A DNA stretch of 64,000 nt. Origin: Micromonospora sp. HM5-17. Its GTDB lineage: Bacteria; Actinomycetota; Actinomycetes; Mycobacteriales; Micromonosporaceae. A program made the position numbers and the translations under genes. The stretch covers positions 558,001-622,000 of the forward strand of contig NZ_RJWA01000002.1 of assembly GCF_003762835.1 (NCBI RefSeq). The letters run 5' to 3'. Shown here in pieces: positions 1 to 8,398 of the stretch. Every line of letters begins with the position of its first letter. Positions within the stretch are counted from its first letter, which is position 1. The notes under the pieces were generated by a model. That model saw nothing but the letters and a program-made list of their open reading frames with translations. It ran no database searches and was not told where the DNA came from.

Positions 1-224
1 TTTCCCATTCTGCGTCGATCAGTTCGTCGGCCGGTTACTGTCCGGACGTTTCGTCATCCCACAGCGGCCATCCGCAGTCGGACCACCTGATCCGACCCGA
101 CTCCGGCAACCCGGGGGGCGACTGTCAGCAGATGCCCTCGCGGCTCGTCACCCACCGGGACACGAGACCGAGCCCACGGCACCACCGGGGTGGTGGCGGA
201 GCGGACGAGGCCGAGCGGCGCTGC
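1..224. other. non-coding flank downstream of the conservon
   Basis: No credible gene was found here. The open frames that cross this stretch are antisense shadows of the GTPase gene and have no ribosome site or recognisable protein. It holds a small hairpin (see the terminator at 180-195) and otherwise nothing I can name. Confidence 0.6.
180..195 (-). terminator. hairpin after the conservon
   Basis: A perfect inverted repeat with 7-bp arms, CACCACC and GGTGGTG, around a 2-base loop, lies about 30 bp past the stop of the last conservon gene. There is no T-run, as is usual for actinomycete hairpins. It is short, so confidence is modest. Confidence 0.4.
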
Positions 225-779
225 TCAGCTGGCGACCGGGAGCCGGGACATGGCGTGCCGAACCAGTTCGATCAGGGCCTGCTTGCTCGACGCGCGGTCC
301 CGCGCGTCGCAGAACACCAGCGGCACGGCCGGGTCCAGCTCCAGCGCCGAACGAATCTCCTCCTCCGTGTAGAGGCACTCCCCGAAGAACCGGTTGACGG
401 CGGCGACGAACGGAATGCCCCGGCGTTCGAAGTAGTCGATGGCGGGGAAACTGGTGCCCAGCCGCCTGGTGTCAACCAGCACGATCGCCCCGATCGCCCC
501 CTGCGCCAACTCGTCCCAGATGAACCAGAACCGGTCCTGTCCCGGGGTGCCGAACAGGTAGAGCACGACATCGGGCGTGATGGTGATGCGGCCGAAGTCC
601 AGCGCGACCGTCGTGTTCGCCTTGTCCTCGATGCCGGTCATGTCGTCGACGCCGACGCTGGCCTGGGTCAGAACCTCCTCGGTGGTGAGGGGCGGGATCT
701 CGCTGACCGACCCGACCAGGGTGGTCTTGCCGGTGCCGAAGCCGCCCGCCACGACGACCTTGACCGATGTACGATCCAC
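225..779 (-). CDS. conservon GTPase (CvnD-type ATP/GTP-binding protein)
   Basis: A 184-residue small GTP-binding protein, last gene of a four-gene conservon. Residues about 11-21 form the Walker A loop (GGFGTGKTT), followed by the conserved SEIPPLTTEE switch region, a DFGRI strand, and FGTPGQDRF, which matches the G3 (DxxG-like) region of this family; AVNRF corresponds to the nucleotide-specificity region. In known conservons this protein associates with the membrane kinase, the roadblock protein and the DUF742 protein, in a complex likened to eukaryotic G-protein receptors. The start is a GTG with only a weak upstream purine run, 19 bp after the DUF742 stop, so translation is probably coupled. 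The natural signal and output of this copy are unknown. Confidence 0.93.
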   Translation of the reverse strand: MDRTSVKVVVAGGFGTGKTTLVGSVSEIPPLTTEEVLTQASVGVDDMTGIEDKANTTVALDFGRITITPDVVLYLFGTPGQDRFWFIWDELAQGAIGAIVLVDTRRLGTSFPAIDYFERRGIPFVAAVNRFFGECLYTEEEIRSALELDPAVPLVFCDARDRASSKQALIELVRHAMSRLPVAS

Positions 780-798
780 GTTCTTCAGACCCTCTCGT

Positions 799-1164
799 CT
801 AGAGCCGTTCGAGACCAGCGAGTACCGTTTCCAACAGCCGGCGGTCGGCGATCTTCTGCTGTGCCGGAGATCCGATGCCCAGATAGCCCTGGTCGAGGAG
901 CACGTCCACCATCACCTTCGTGATGGTGAGGGGACGGTGGAGGTAGGCGCCGATCTCGGCGATCGAGATCCAGTTTCTGCACCTGTTGACGATCTCCCGG
1001 TACTCCGGTTCGAGCCTGCTGGTGTCGGCCGGCCGGGCGATGACCTGGGTGGCCAGGTCGAGATTGGTGTTCCGGGGACTCGTACGGCCATTGACGAGGA
1101 TGTACAGCGGGACGAGCCGGCCGGCCTCCGACTCGTCGTCGCCCTCCCAGGTGTCATAGCTCAT
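799..1164 (-). CDS. DUF742 conservon protein (CvnC-type)
   Basis: A 121-residue DUF742 protein. The family signature is visible: RLVPLYILVNGRT near the N-terminus and a C-terminal winged-helix-like part with ISIAEIGAYLHRPLTITKVMV. The family is found in actinobacterial conservons between the roadblock and GTPase genes, exactly as here. Its role is thought to be as an adaptor or DNA-binding-like protein inside the membrane complex. The ATG overlaps the stop of the roadblock gene by 4 bp (ATGA), so the genes are translationally coupled. No function beyond the conservon role can be read from the sequence. Confidence 0.92.
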   Translation of the reverse strand: MSYDTWEGDDESEAGRLVPLYILVNGRTSPRNTNLDLATQVIARPADTSRLEPEYREIVNRCRNWISIAEIGAYLHRPLTITKVMVDVLLDQGYLGIGSPAQQKIADRRLLETVLAGLERL

Positions 1165-1592
1165 GGCAGGTGTCCGTGTTGACCGTTCGCCGTCGTGGCA
1201 GCCGACCGCACCTCGGAGCCGAGGTACTCGCCGATCCGGGTCACCAGCCGGCTCATCTCGTAGGCGACCGTGCCCATGTCGACGCTCTGCTGGCAGAGGA
1301 CGGCCAGCCGGGCGTTCTTGCCGGCGGCGGCGACGAACAGCGTCTGCCCCTCGTACTCGATGATGACCTGTTGGACCGGGCCGCTCTCGAACCGCCGACC
1401 CATACCCGCGGCCACGCTGTGTAGGGAGGATGCGCCGGCGGCCAGCAGTTCCGCCTCGTCACGCGGCAGCGCCGTGGACTTCTGGATGACGAGTCCGTCG
1501 GTGGACAGGACGACCGCGTAGACAACATCCGGAATCTCTACAAGACCATCCAGCATCCAGGTCAGGTCGTTCTGCGATTTCGAGTTGGTCAC
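1161..1592 (-). CDS. roadblock/LC7 domain protein (CvnB-type)
   Basis: A 143-residue roadblock/LC7 domain protein. The beginning LTWMLDGLVEIPDVVYAVVL and STDGLVIQKS are typical, as is the central helix region before the C-terminal strand. Roadblock proteins regulate small GTPases; in conservons they bridge the kinase and the GTPase. The start is a GTG with AGGAA three bases upstream, and it overlaps the stop of the kinase gene by 4 bp. The second gene of the operon; all four genes are on the minus strand with overlaps or a 19-bp gap. Confidence 0.94.
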   Translation of the reverse strand: MTNSKSQNDLTWMLDGLVEIPDVVYAVVLSTDGLVIQKSTALPRDEAELLAAGASSLHSVAAGMGRRFESGPVQQVIIEYEGQTLFVAAAGKNARLAVLCQQSVDMGTVAYEMSRLVTRIGEYLGSEVRSAATTANGQHGHLP

Positions 1593-4318
1593 GGCTTCCT
1601 GCCTTGATCATCACTAGTTGTGGATTCCTTGTTACCCGCCTCGCGGCCGGCCGCCCACGCCTGTTGGTACCGGGCGAACCGGTTCCGGGCCTCCTCGGGT
1701 GACCTGGTGGGCCCGGCCACGCCGGGCGAGCTGGTGCTCGCCGGCTTGTCGTCGCGGAGTTGGGGAACAAGATGCTGCTGCGGCTGCCGGTGTGGCAGCG
1801 GCGGGCGGTTGTCGGCCCGGGGACCCGGGCCGTTGGCTGACGCCCCGGGGACGCTGGTCTGCGTACCCCGGTCGCCGGCCTGCGTACCCCGAGCGGTCGC
1901 CTGCGTGCTCCGGGCGGGGGATGGCGATCCCGGAGCGGCGGGCTGTTGGCCCGGCTTGGCAGGCGGGCGGACTCCCGGCCGTGCGCCGGAAGTGCCGTTG
2001 GTGGTGGCCTGGACGCCGGAGGACTCTCGCTGTCGGGGTGGGTGGGCGCCGCCGGAGGACTGCGGGGTGCCGCGTCGCTGGTCGTCCATGATGCCGCCCA
2101 CACGGTCAGGTCGTCGTCCTTCGCCGGGGTGGAGGGTCCGTACCGCCTGGGTCGATCCGTTCGCGGCCGGCCCGGCGGTGGTGACCGGGAGGGTGACCGT
2201 CGGACGGTCACTGTGGTGGCCGTTGACGGCCGGGGGAGCGGCGGACGAGGCCCCCGGGGAACGGCGGGGAGTCTTGTCGGTCCCGGCGGTGTTCGACTCG
2301 GTGGCGGTCGGGGTGATGATGCGCTCCGGCAGCAGCACGATCGCCAGCAGCCCGCCGTACGCCGAGGTGCGGAGACTGACCTGGAGCCCTTCCCGCTTGG
2401 CCAGCTCGGCCACGACGTACAGACCGATCTGCGCACCGTCCTTCAGCGCCGTCACGTCCGGGGTGGGTGCGTGCGCCAACAGGTCGTTCGCCCGTTCGAG
2501 GGCGTCGGGCTTCATGCCCACCCCGGCGTCCTCGATCTCGATCGCGACACCCCGCTTGACCTCGTTACAGGTGACCCAGACCGTGGTCCCGGGCGGGGAG
2601 AACGCGAGCGCGTTGTCCAGCAACTCGGCGAGGAGGTGGATGGTGCCCGCGACGGCGTGCCCCAGCAGCGCCACGTCGGGCGCGCTCCGCAGCGTGATCC
2701 GTTGGTACTGCTGGGCCTCGGCGAACGCCGCCAGCATCACCCGGCGGATCGGGACCGGGTTCTGGAACCGCCGGCCGATCTGTCCACCGGCGAGGATGAC
2801 CAGGTTTTCCAGGAAGCGACGGGTCTGGGTGAGCTGGTGGTTGATGTCGAAGAGCTCCGTCAGCAGCTTCTCGTCACCGACGCGGTTCTGCAGATCCTCG
2901 ATGATCTTCAGCCCACGCTGGAGCGGGCGCTGGGGACGACGGGCGACGCCCATCAGCATGGCGGTACCGGCGGCCCGGGTCTTCGCCTCGTCGACCGCTG
3001 CACCCGCCGCGACCTTCAGCGACCGGTTGATGACCTCGGCGACCTGGCCGATCTCGTCGCCGCCGTAGTCCTGGACCGGCAGTTCGGCGTCGAGGTCGAC
3101 CTTCTCGTGCCGACGTAGGCGGTCCATGATGGCCGGTAGCCGCTCGTCCACGAGTGCGGCGGCGTCCTTGCCCAGCTGCGCGAGGCGGACCGAGAGGGCC
3201 TGGTCGACCAGGACCTGCGACTGACGGATCGCCAGGACGATGGCGGCGATCGCGATCGACAGCGCGACGAGACTGCCGAGCGAGGCGGTGAGGAGCTGGT
3301 TGTTACCGGTGCGGAGGGTCTGTGCCGAGACCCGGTCGGCCTGCACGATGGTCAGGTCCACCAGACTCTCGGCGACCCGCTGGGTGACGCTCTCCCAGCG
3401 GGTGCGGTTGATGCTGGTGCCCCGCGGCGGTCCGTCTCGCCATGCTCCGGAGCTGATCACGGCGTTCTCCGCCGCGAGGAGCGTCTGCCAGGGCTCGCTC
3501 GCGGTGAGGGCTTCGTACCGTTGCCGTGCGTCCGGGTGCAGGTGCGCCGCCACGTTCCGCAGCGCCGCGTGGTAGGCGCCCACCAGGCTGACGAACTCCA
3601 GGTGGTCGTGCTCGCTGAGGGTGCCCGACGCCAGGGCGCCGTCGATGATCGAGCCCGACCGCGACATCAGGTCACTGGCCCGGAACGCCTCGGCGGCCGC
3701 GATGCCACCCTGGGTCGCCGTGGCGTCGGGGACCGACCGGGCCTGGGTGTCGAAGAGGTCGGTCGCGGCGTCGAGCAACTGGTTGTAGAAGTCGTAGACG
3801 CGGTCGCCGTTGGTCGAGCGGGAGTCGATCGTGCTGCGCACACTGGGCAGCTGGTCCAGGAAGTCGCTGAGCTTCGACCAGCGGGTCGAGATGGCGTCGG
3901 GCGCGTTGGCCAACCTCTCGCTGGCGGCCGAGCGCAGTGCCGAGAGCCGCTCGTCGGTCTGGCGCCGCTGGTCGATGAGCTCCTGTAGGTCGTTCGACGG
4001 CCGGGCGAGGTAGGCCACGCTCAACCGTCGCTCCTGCTGGATCGAGGCCAGCGCGGGCACCGCCGGGATCGACACCTGGCGGACGCCGTTGGCGACCTCC
4101 CGGTTGTAGTAGCCCTGGAAGACGAGGTAGCCGGAGGCGACGAGCCAGATGACCACGGCGACGACACTGGGGATGAGCACCAGCCGGACGACCCGACGCT
4201 TGATCGTCTGCTGGCGACCGCGGCGTCGAATGGCGACGGTAGAGTCGCCTGAGGTGTCCGGGTCGGGGAGCCTGGTCGCGTGGTCGGCCTGATTTTGCGC
4301 CAACTTCCATCCAATCAT
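1589..4318 (-). CDS. conservon sensor histidine kinase (CvnA-type, nitrate/sulfonate-sensing-like)
   Basis: A 909-residue membrane sensor kinase and first gene of the conservon. An N-terminal transmembrane helix (about 44-68) is followed by a large extracytoplasmic region of the nitrate-and-nitrite-sensing type, a second helix (about 340-368), a HAMP-like segment, a kinase core and an ATPase domain (N-box HLLAELLDNALAFSPPG, then DAGVGM). The long C-terminal tail (about 650-909) is rich in Pro, Ala, Gly and Ser and looks disordered. In the phosphoacceptor helix the usual conservon Asp-His is Asn-His (DINHQLTQTRR), so the residue before the His is changed. Upstream 4319-4562 should hold its promoter. 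The ATG has a weak ribosome site. Confidence 0.9.
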   Translation of the reverse strand: MIGWKLAQNQADHATRLPDPDTSGDSTVAIRRRGRQQTIKRRVVRLVLIPSVVAVVIWLVASGYLVFQGYYNREVANGVRQVSIPAVPALASIQQERRLSVAYLARPSNDLQELIDQRRQTDERLSALRSAASERLANAPDAISTRWSKLSDFLDQLPSVRSTIDSRSTNGDRVYDFYNQLLDAATDLFDTQARSVPDATATQGGIAAAEAFRASDLMSRSGSIIDGALASGTLSEHDHLEFVSLVGAYHAALRNVAAHLHPDARQRYEALTASEPWQTLLAAENAVISSGAWRDGPPRGTSINRTRWESVTQRVAESLVDLTIVQADRVSAQTLRTGNNQLLTASLGSLVALSIAIAAIVLAIRQSQVLVDQALSVRLAQLGKDAAALVDERLPAIMDRLRRHEKVDLDAELPVQDYGGDEIGQVAEVINRSLKVAAGAAVDEAKTRAAGTAMLMGVARRPQRPLQRGLKIIEDLQNRVGDEKLLTELFDINHQLTQTRRFLENLVILAGGQIGRRFQNPVPIRRVMLAAFAEAQQYQRITLRSAPDVALLGHAVAGTIHLLAELLDNALAFSPPGTTVWVTCNEVKRGVAIEIEDAGVGMKPDALERANDLLAHAPTPDVTALKDGAQIGLYVVAELAKREGLQVSLRTSAYGGLLAIVLLPERIITPTATESNTAGTDKTPRRSPGASSAAPPAVNGHHSDRPTVTLPVTTAGPAANGSTQAVRTLHPGEGRRPDRVGGIMDDQRRGTPQSSGGAHPPRQRESSGVQATTNGTSGARPGVRPPAKPGQQPAAPGSPSPARSTQATARGTQAGDRGTQTSVPGASANGPGPRADNRPPLPHRQPQQHLVPQLRDDKPASTSSPGVAGPTRSPEEARNRFARYQQAWAAGREAGNKESTTSDDQGRKP

Positions 4319-4562
4319 GGGCAGCCCGAGGGAATCAGCGGGCGATTGTTGCTGCCAACGCCGATGCGCGCCAACCCTACCGGTCTGTCCGCTCTCGCAC
4401 TACCCCGCCCGACGTGCCGAAATATGTATACCTCGATTTGTGCCGGTCGTCCTGGGTGGGATTGGGTGGGTGAGATCACTGGCGGGGTCGAAGGACCCGT
4501 TCGCACACCTGTGCGGTAACTTCTGGCTCTGGTGGTACCGCCCGGACAGGAGAAGCTCAGGC

Positions 4563-5081
4563 ATGGGTAAGCGGACAGTTCACGTCTCCGACTTCAGCGG
4601 CAAGGTGCTGGGGAGCGCCGACGAGGCGGTGCGGATCGTGGTGCTGGAGCATCCGGACCTGGTCGCGGGTCCGGTGCAGCTGGAGGCCGAGCCGCGCGAG
4701 GTCGAGGCCATCGACGACGCGGCGCTCGACGTCGCGATCCTGGAGATCCACGATGATCCCGACGGCGGCGAGCCGCGCCGGGTCGTCGTCACCGCCAGCG
4801 AGTTCGACGCGCTGGCCACCGACGTACCGATGTCCCAGCTGCTGAGGACGGCCGAACGGGTTCGCCCGGCCAAGTCGACCCGCCGGACCGAGCGCATCGA
4901 CTACGCCACGCTCGAGCACGCCGGGAAGCCGCACCGGGGCCGGGTCACCGAGGAGGAGGCACGGCTGGTCCGCGACCATCTCGACGAGATCAACAAGCGG
5001 CTCGCCGACGAGGGGATCCGGCAGATCGACCCGACCGATCCGGAGCACGCAGCCCGGTACGGCTTCCCGAGCCCGGCCTGA
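4563..5081 (+). CDS. conserved actinobacterial protein of unknown function
   Basis: A 172-residue acidic soluble protein without signal peptide or membrane segment. The frame is open further upstream, but the start is set at the ATG preceded by ACAGGAGA. The N-terminal part (MGKRTVHVSDFSGKVL) looks like a short beta-rich domain; the C-terminus has a helical EEEARLVRDHLDEINKRL segment ending in DPEHAARYGF. I do not recognise a characterised family. It is divergent from the conservon and could share its regulatory region, but nothing links them functionally. A terminator-like hairpin follows. Confidence 0.75.
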   Translation: MGKRTVHVSDFSGKVLGSADEAVRIVVLEHPDLVAGPVQLEAEPREVEAIDDAALDVAILEIHDDPDGGEPRRVVVTASEFDALATDVPMSQLLRTAERVRPAKSTRRTERIDYATLEHAGKPHRGRVTEEEARLVRDHLDEINKRLADEGIRQIDPTDPEHAARYGFPSPA

Positions 5082-5120
5082 CCGACGCCGGACGGCCGAG
5101 GTGGGCGCCGCCACCCGAGG

Positions 5121-5177
5121 CCTCCCCGGAACCCGCGGCGGGGGGTGGGTGCTCCCCACGCCCCCGCCGTTCCGAGG
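5121..5177. terminator. bidirectional hairpin between convergent genes
   Basis: Perfect 9-bp arms CGGCGGGGG (5136-5144) and CCCCCGCCG (5161-5169) with further complementary bases outside them. It lies between the ends of the unknown protein gene and the MFS gene and can serve both strands. Confidence 0.65.
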
Positions 5178-5179
5178 GT

Positions 5180-6427
5180 TCAGCGTCCGGCCGGCGGCCG
5201 GGTCGCCGGCACCAGGGCCAGGGCCGGGACCAGCAGGAGGGGGACGACCAGCAGCGCCCGTAGCGTCCCCACCCGGTCGCCGAGCAGCCCGACCAGCGGC
5301 GGCCCGGCGAGGAACGCGGTGTAGCCGATCGCCGAGACGACGCTGACCCGGGCCGGAGCCCGATCCTCGTCGTCGGCGGCGGCGCTCATCCCGACCGGGA
5401 ACCCGAGCGAGGCCCCGAGCCCCCAGAGGACGACCCCGGCCAGCGCCACCCACCCGGACGGGACGAGGACGGTCACCGTCACTCCGGCGACGGCCAACCC
5501 GATCGTGCCGACGAGGACCGGTAGCCGGCCCCAGCGGTCGAGCGCCACCGTGCCAACCATCCGACCGACGGTCATCGCGGCGACGAAGACCCCGAAGACG
5601 GCGGCGCCGGCCGCCTCGCCGAAGCCGTGACCGTCGATGAAGGCCACCGCGATCCAGTCGTTCGCGGTCCCCTCGGTGAACGCCATCACCAGGACCAGCA
5701 GGCCGACGAGGAGAGTACGTGGCTCCCGCCAGGCACGCAGCGTGCCGCTGCCGTGGCTCGCCCCGGACTCCGCGGCCGGTTGCCGCTCGGTGGTCGTCTC
5801 GCCGCGTCCGCTGAGGTAGTGGTTGGCGGCGAGCAGCGTGCCGAGCAGCACCCCGACCGCGACGATCCCGAGGTGGGCGAGGACGGGGATGCCGAGCGTG
5901 GCGCTGCCGGCCCCGAGCGCGGCGCCGGTGACGGTGCCGAGGCTCCATGCGGCGTGGAACCGGGGCATCACGGTACGTCGCAGCCGCCGTTCCACCAGCG
6001 CCGCCTCGACGTTCATCGCCACGTCACAGAGGCCGGAGCCGAACCCGAGGGCGACGAGTCCGAGCGCCACCACCGGGACCGACGGCCAGGCGTCGACGCC
6101 GACGCCGAGCAGCACCAGACCGGCCGCCACGAGCGCGGTCGCGCCGGTGGTGGTCCGCCGCGAGCCGACCCGGTGCACCACGCCGCCGGCGGTCAGCATC
6201 GCCAGCACCGCGCCGCCGGAGAGCGCGAGCAGCAGCAGACCGAGCCGGCCCGCGCTGAGCCCGAGCGCCTCGCGGGCGGCGGGGATCCGGGCGAACCAGG
6301 AGGCGACCGCGAGCCCGTTGAGGCCGAATACCAGGGCGACGGCGGTGCGGGCGGCGAGGACGGTCCGCGGCGGCGGATCCGGTCGGGCGGCGGAGGCGGT
6401 GGTCGTGACGCTCGGGCTCAGGGGCAT
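5180..6427 (-). CDS. MFS transporter
   Basis: A 415-residue major facilitator protein with about twelve hydrophobic segments starting near residue 28 (AVALVFGLNGLAVASWFARIP). The first cytoplasmic loop carries HRVGSRRTT, equivalent to the MFS motif A region, and a second one appears in the C-terminal half (DRWGRLPVL). The fold resembles the YbjJ/FucP-like group of exporters, but the substrate cannot be read. The ATG has AGGAG seven bases upstream. It is divergent from a LacI regulator, with a LacI-type half-palindromic operator between them, so it is probably controlled by that regulator and may handle a sugar or a related small molecule. Confidence 0.88.
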   Translation of the reverse strand: MPLSPSVTTTASAARPDPPPRTVLAARTAVALVFGLNGLAVASWFARIPAAREALGLSAGRLGLLLLALSGGAVLAMLTAGGVVHRVGSRRTTTGATALVAAGLVLLGVGVDAWPSVPVVALGLVALGFGSGLCDVAMNVEAALVERRLRRTVMPRFHAAWSLGTVTGAALGAGSATLGIPVLAHLGIVAVGVLLGTLLAANHYLSGRGETTTERQPAAESGASHGSGTLRAWREPRTLLVGLLVLVMAFTEGTANDWIAVAFIDGHGFGEAAGAAVFGVFVAAMTVGRMVGTVALDRWGRLPVLVGTIGLAVAGVTVTVLVPSGWVALAGVVLWGLGASLGFPVGMSAAADDEDRAPARVSVVSAIGYTAFLAGPPLVGLLGDRVGTLRALLVVPLLLVPALALVPATRPPAGR

Positions 6428-6473
6428 GGCGGACTCCTCTCGGCAGGCGCCGGGCGCATGGAGATCCCATACC

Positions 6474-6487
6474 TGGGAGCGCTACCA
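6474..6487. promoter_or_regulatory. LacI-type operator
   Basis: The 14-mer TGGGAGCGCTACCA is an almost perfect palindrome with the central AGCGCT typical of LacI-family operators. It lies in the 152-bp region between the divergent MFS and LacI genes, 46 bp before the MFS start. Confidence 0.6.
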
Positions 6488-6579
6488 CCACAAGCGTAGG
6501 CTGGGGAGGTACCCGATCGGGCCGTCCGGCGCCCGCCGTTCCGGCCCGTACACGGCGGCGGGACCAGCGGAGGGACGCG

Positions 6580-7566
6580 ATGCGGCGACGCCCGGAACGG
6601 CAGACGCGACTGGAGGACGTGGCGAAGGCGGCGGGGGTGTCCCGATCGACGGCGTCCCGGGTCATCTCGGGGTCCGGGCCGGCCTCCCCGACAGCCCGGG
6701 AGCGGGTCCACTCGGCGGCCCGGCTGCTCGGCTACCGACCGGACCAGGCGGCGCGCTCGCTGGTGAACGGGTCGGGGTTTCGGGTGACCCTGGCTGTCGT
6801 CGGTACGACGGCCCAGGTGCTCGACGACCCGTACGTCCACCGGGCCGTGGCGGCGGCGGCCCTGACCGCCACCTCGTACGACGTCGGGGTGTCGCTGCAG
6901 TGGGTGCCCCGGGACGCGCCCCGACTGGACCGGCTGCTCGCCGACCGTACGGTTCGGGGCGTGGTGGTGCTGAACACCACCGAGGCGGCGTTGCGGTCGG
7001 TGCCGCCGACCGTCCGGGGGCGGGTCGCCTCCGTGGGGATCGGTTCCCGCACCGTCCCGTCGTTCGACGTCGACAACGGCGGCGGGGCCGCGGCCGTGCT
7101 GCGGCACCTCTACGCGACCGGGCGACGTCGGATCGCGATGGTGACAGGCCCGGCGTGGCTGCCCTGCGCGCAGCGGCCCGTCAAGGCGTACCGGGACCTG
7201 ATGCGCGCTGCCGGGCTGCCGGTGCGGCTCGTCTCCGGGGACTTCACCGCGGCCGGCGGCCGCCGGGCCGCCGGGACCATCCTCGCCCGGTGGCCCGAGG
7301 TCGACGCCGTGTTCGGGATCAACGACGCCGCCGCGCTGGGCGTGCTGGCCGCCCTGCGGGCCGCCGGACGCCAGGTGCCGGAGGATGTGGCGGTCGCCGG
7401 GTTCGACGACGTCGAGGCGGCCGGGCTGAGCGACCCCGGCCTGACCACCGCGACCAATCCGGTCGAGCAGATCATCTCGTCCGCGGTGGGGGCCGTGCTC
7501 GGCGAGACGTGGGTCCCGCCGACCACGGTCTTCCCGTCGGCCCTGGTCCGCCGGGCCAGCGCCTGA
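6580..7566 (+). CDS. LacI-family transcriptional regulator
   Basis: A 328-residue LacI/GalR regulator. The N-terminal helix-turn-helix is clear (residues about 9-35, TRLEDVAKAAGVSRSTASRV) with the hinge helix up to about residue 60, followed by a periplasmic-binding-protein-like sensor domain with the typical VAVAGFDDVEAA segment near residue 275. The ATG is preceded by GGAGGG. It is divergent from the MFS transporter and most likely represses that gene and its own promoter through the operator at 6474-6487. The effector is unknown. It ends 9 bp before the convergent ABC permease gene, without room for a separate terminator. Confidence 0.93.
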   Translation: MRRRPERQTRLEDVAKAAGVSRSTASRVISGSGPASPTARERVHSAARLLGYRPDQAARSLVNGSGFRVTLAVVGTTAQVLDDPYVHRAVAAAALTATSYDVGVSLQWVPRDAPRLDRLLADRTVRGVVVLNTTEAALRSVPPTVRGRVASVGIGSRTVPSFDVDNGGGAAAVLRHLYATGRRRIAMVTGPAWLPCAQRPVKAYRDLMRAAGLPVRLVSGDFTAAGGRRAAGTILARWPEVDAVFGINDAAALGVLAALRAAGRQVPEDVAVAGFDDVEAAGLSDPGLTTATNPVEQIISSAVGAVLGETWVPPTTVFPSALVRRASA

Positions 7567-7575
7567 GCGGCGTAC

Positions 7576-8397
7576 TCAGATCGCGGAACCGGCCGAACCG
7601 CCATCCGGTTGCCGCCGGGCCGCATCGACCAGCGGCCGTCGGCGGACCAGCGGCGCCGACCGGCCGGACCCGACGACGCGCCCGGCGAGCCCCACGGCCA
7701 CCGCCGTCGCCAGGACCGCCCAGGCGCCCAGCACGACGACCGGGCGACCGTCCCCGAGCGGTGCCGGCTGCCCGGTGGCCACGGCCGTGGCCAGCTCCCG
7801 GATCGCCGCGGTCGGCAGCGCCGCGCCGAGCGAGCGGAGCCCGGCCGGGAAGGTGTCCGTGGGAAACCACAGTCCACCGATCATCGCGAACGGGAAGAAG
7901 ATCGCCAACGCCACGAACTGGACGACCTCGCCGGTCGCCACGACTCCCACCAGTACGCCGATGGCGACGAAAACCACACTGCCGAGCCAGCAGATGCCGA
8001 TGACCGCGAGCCAGCGCGCGTTCGGCAGGGACACGCCGTTGACGGTCGCGCCCAGGGCGAACACCACCAGGATCGCCGGCAGGGTGGCCAGCCAGGCGGT
8101 GATGGCCTTCGCCCCGAGGTACCGCACCGGCGTCAGCGGGGTCAGCAGGACCTGCCTGGTCCAGCCGTCACCGCGTTCGAGGCCGAGGCGGATGCCCGCT
8201 CCGTTGAGCGCGCCGAAGAACGCGCCGGACACCGCCATCGCCACCATGTAGGCGGTCGGATAGCCGGGATCGCCGTTGCCCTGGTCGGCGACCGTGGTGA
8301 ACATCAGGTAGAAGCCGGCGGAGAAGGCGACCGAGAAAATCAGGAAGTACAGGCTACGGACGAGGCACAGCGTGTCGGTCAACGCGTAGCGGAGCAC
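7576..8397 (-). CDS. ABC-2 type transporter permease (drug-export type)
   Basis: A 273-residue membrane protein with six predicted helices (first at about 14-36, LYFLIFSVAFSAGFYLMF), of the ABC-2/DrrB type. It begins with GTG one base after the ATPase stop codon, so it forms a two-gene exporter with the gene upstream. The C-terminus has a short cytoplasmic Arg-rich tail. Exporters of this type in actinomycetes move antibiotics, lipids or peptides; the substrate here is unknown. The operon is divergent from a kinase/regulator pair that may control it. Confidence 0.87.
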   Translation of the reverse strand: MLRYALTDTLCLVRSLYFLIFSVAFSAGFYLMFTTVADQGNGDPGYPTAYMVAMAVSGAFFGALNGAGIRLGLERGDGWTRQVLLTPLTPVRYLGAKAITAWLATLPAILVVFALGATVNGVSLPNARWLAVIGICWLGSVVFVAIGVLVGVVATGEVVQFVALAIFFPFAMIGGLWFPTDTFPAGLRSLGAALPTAAIRELATAVATGQPAPLGDGRPVVVLGAWAVLATAVAVGLAGRVVGSGRSAPLVRRRPLVDAARRQPDGGSAGSAI

Positions 8398-8398
8398 G

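Noticed and set aside
1011-1030. tRNA-like GGTTCGAGCC stretch
   Set aside because: It lies inside the DUF742 gene, and no cloverleaf or acceptor stem can be formed around it.
5823-8003. A 726-residue plus-strand frame overlapping MFS, LacI and ABC genes
   Set aside because: It is a shadow; the composition (Arg, Pro, Ala, Gly) is typical for a wrong frame in GC-rich DNA.
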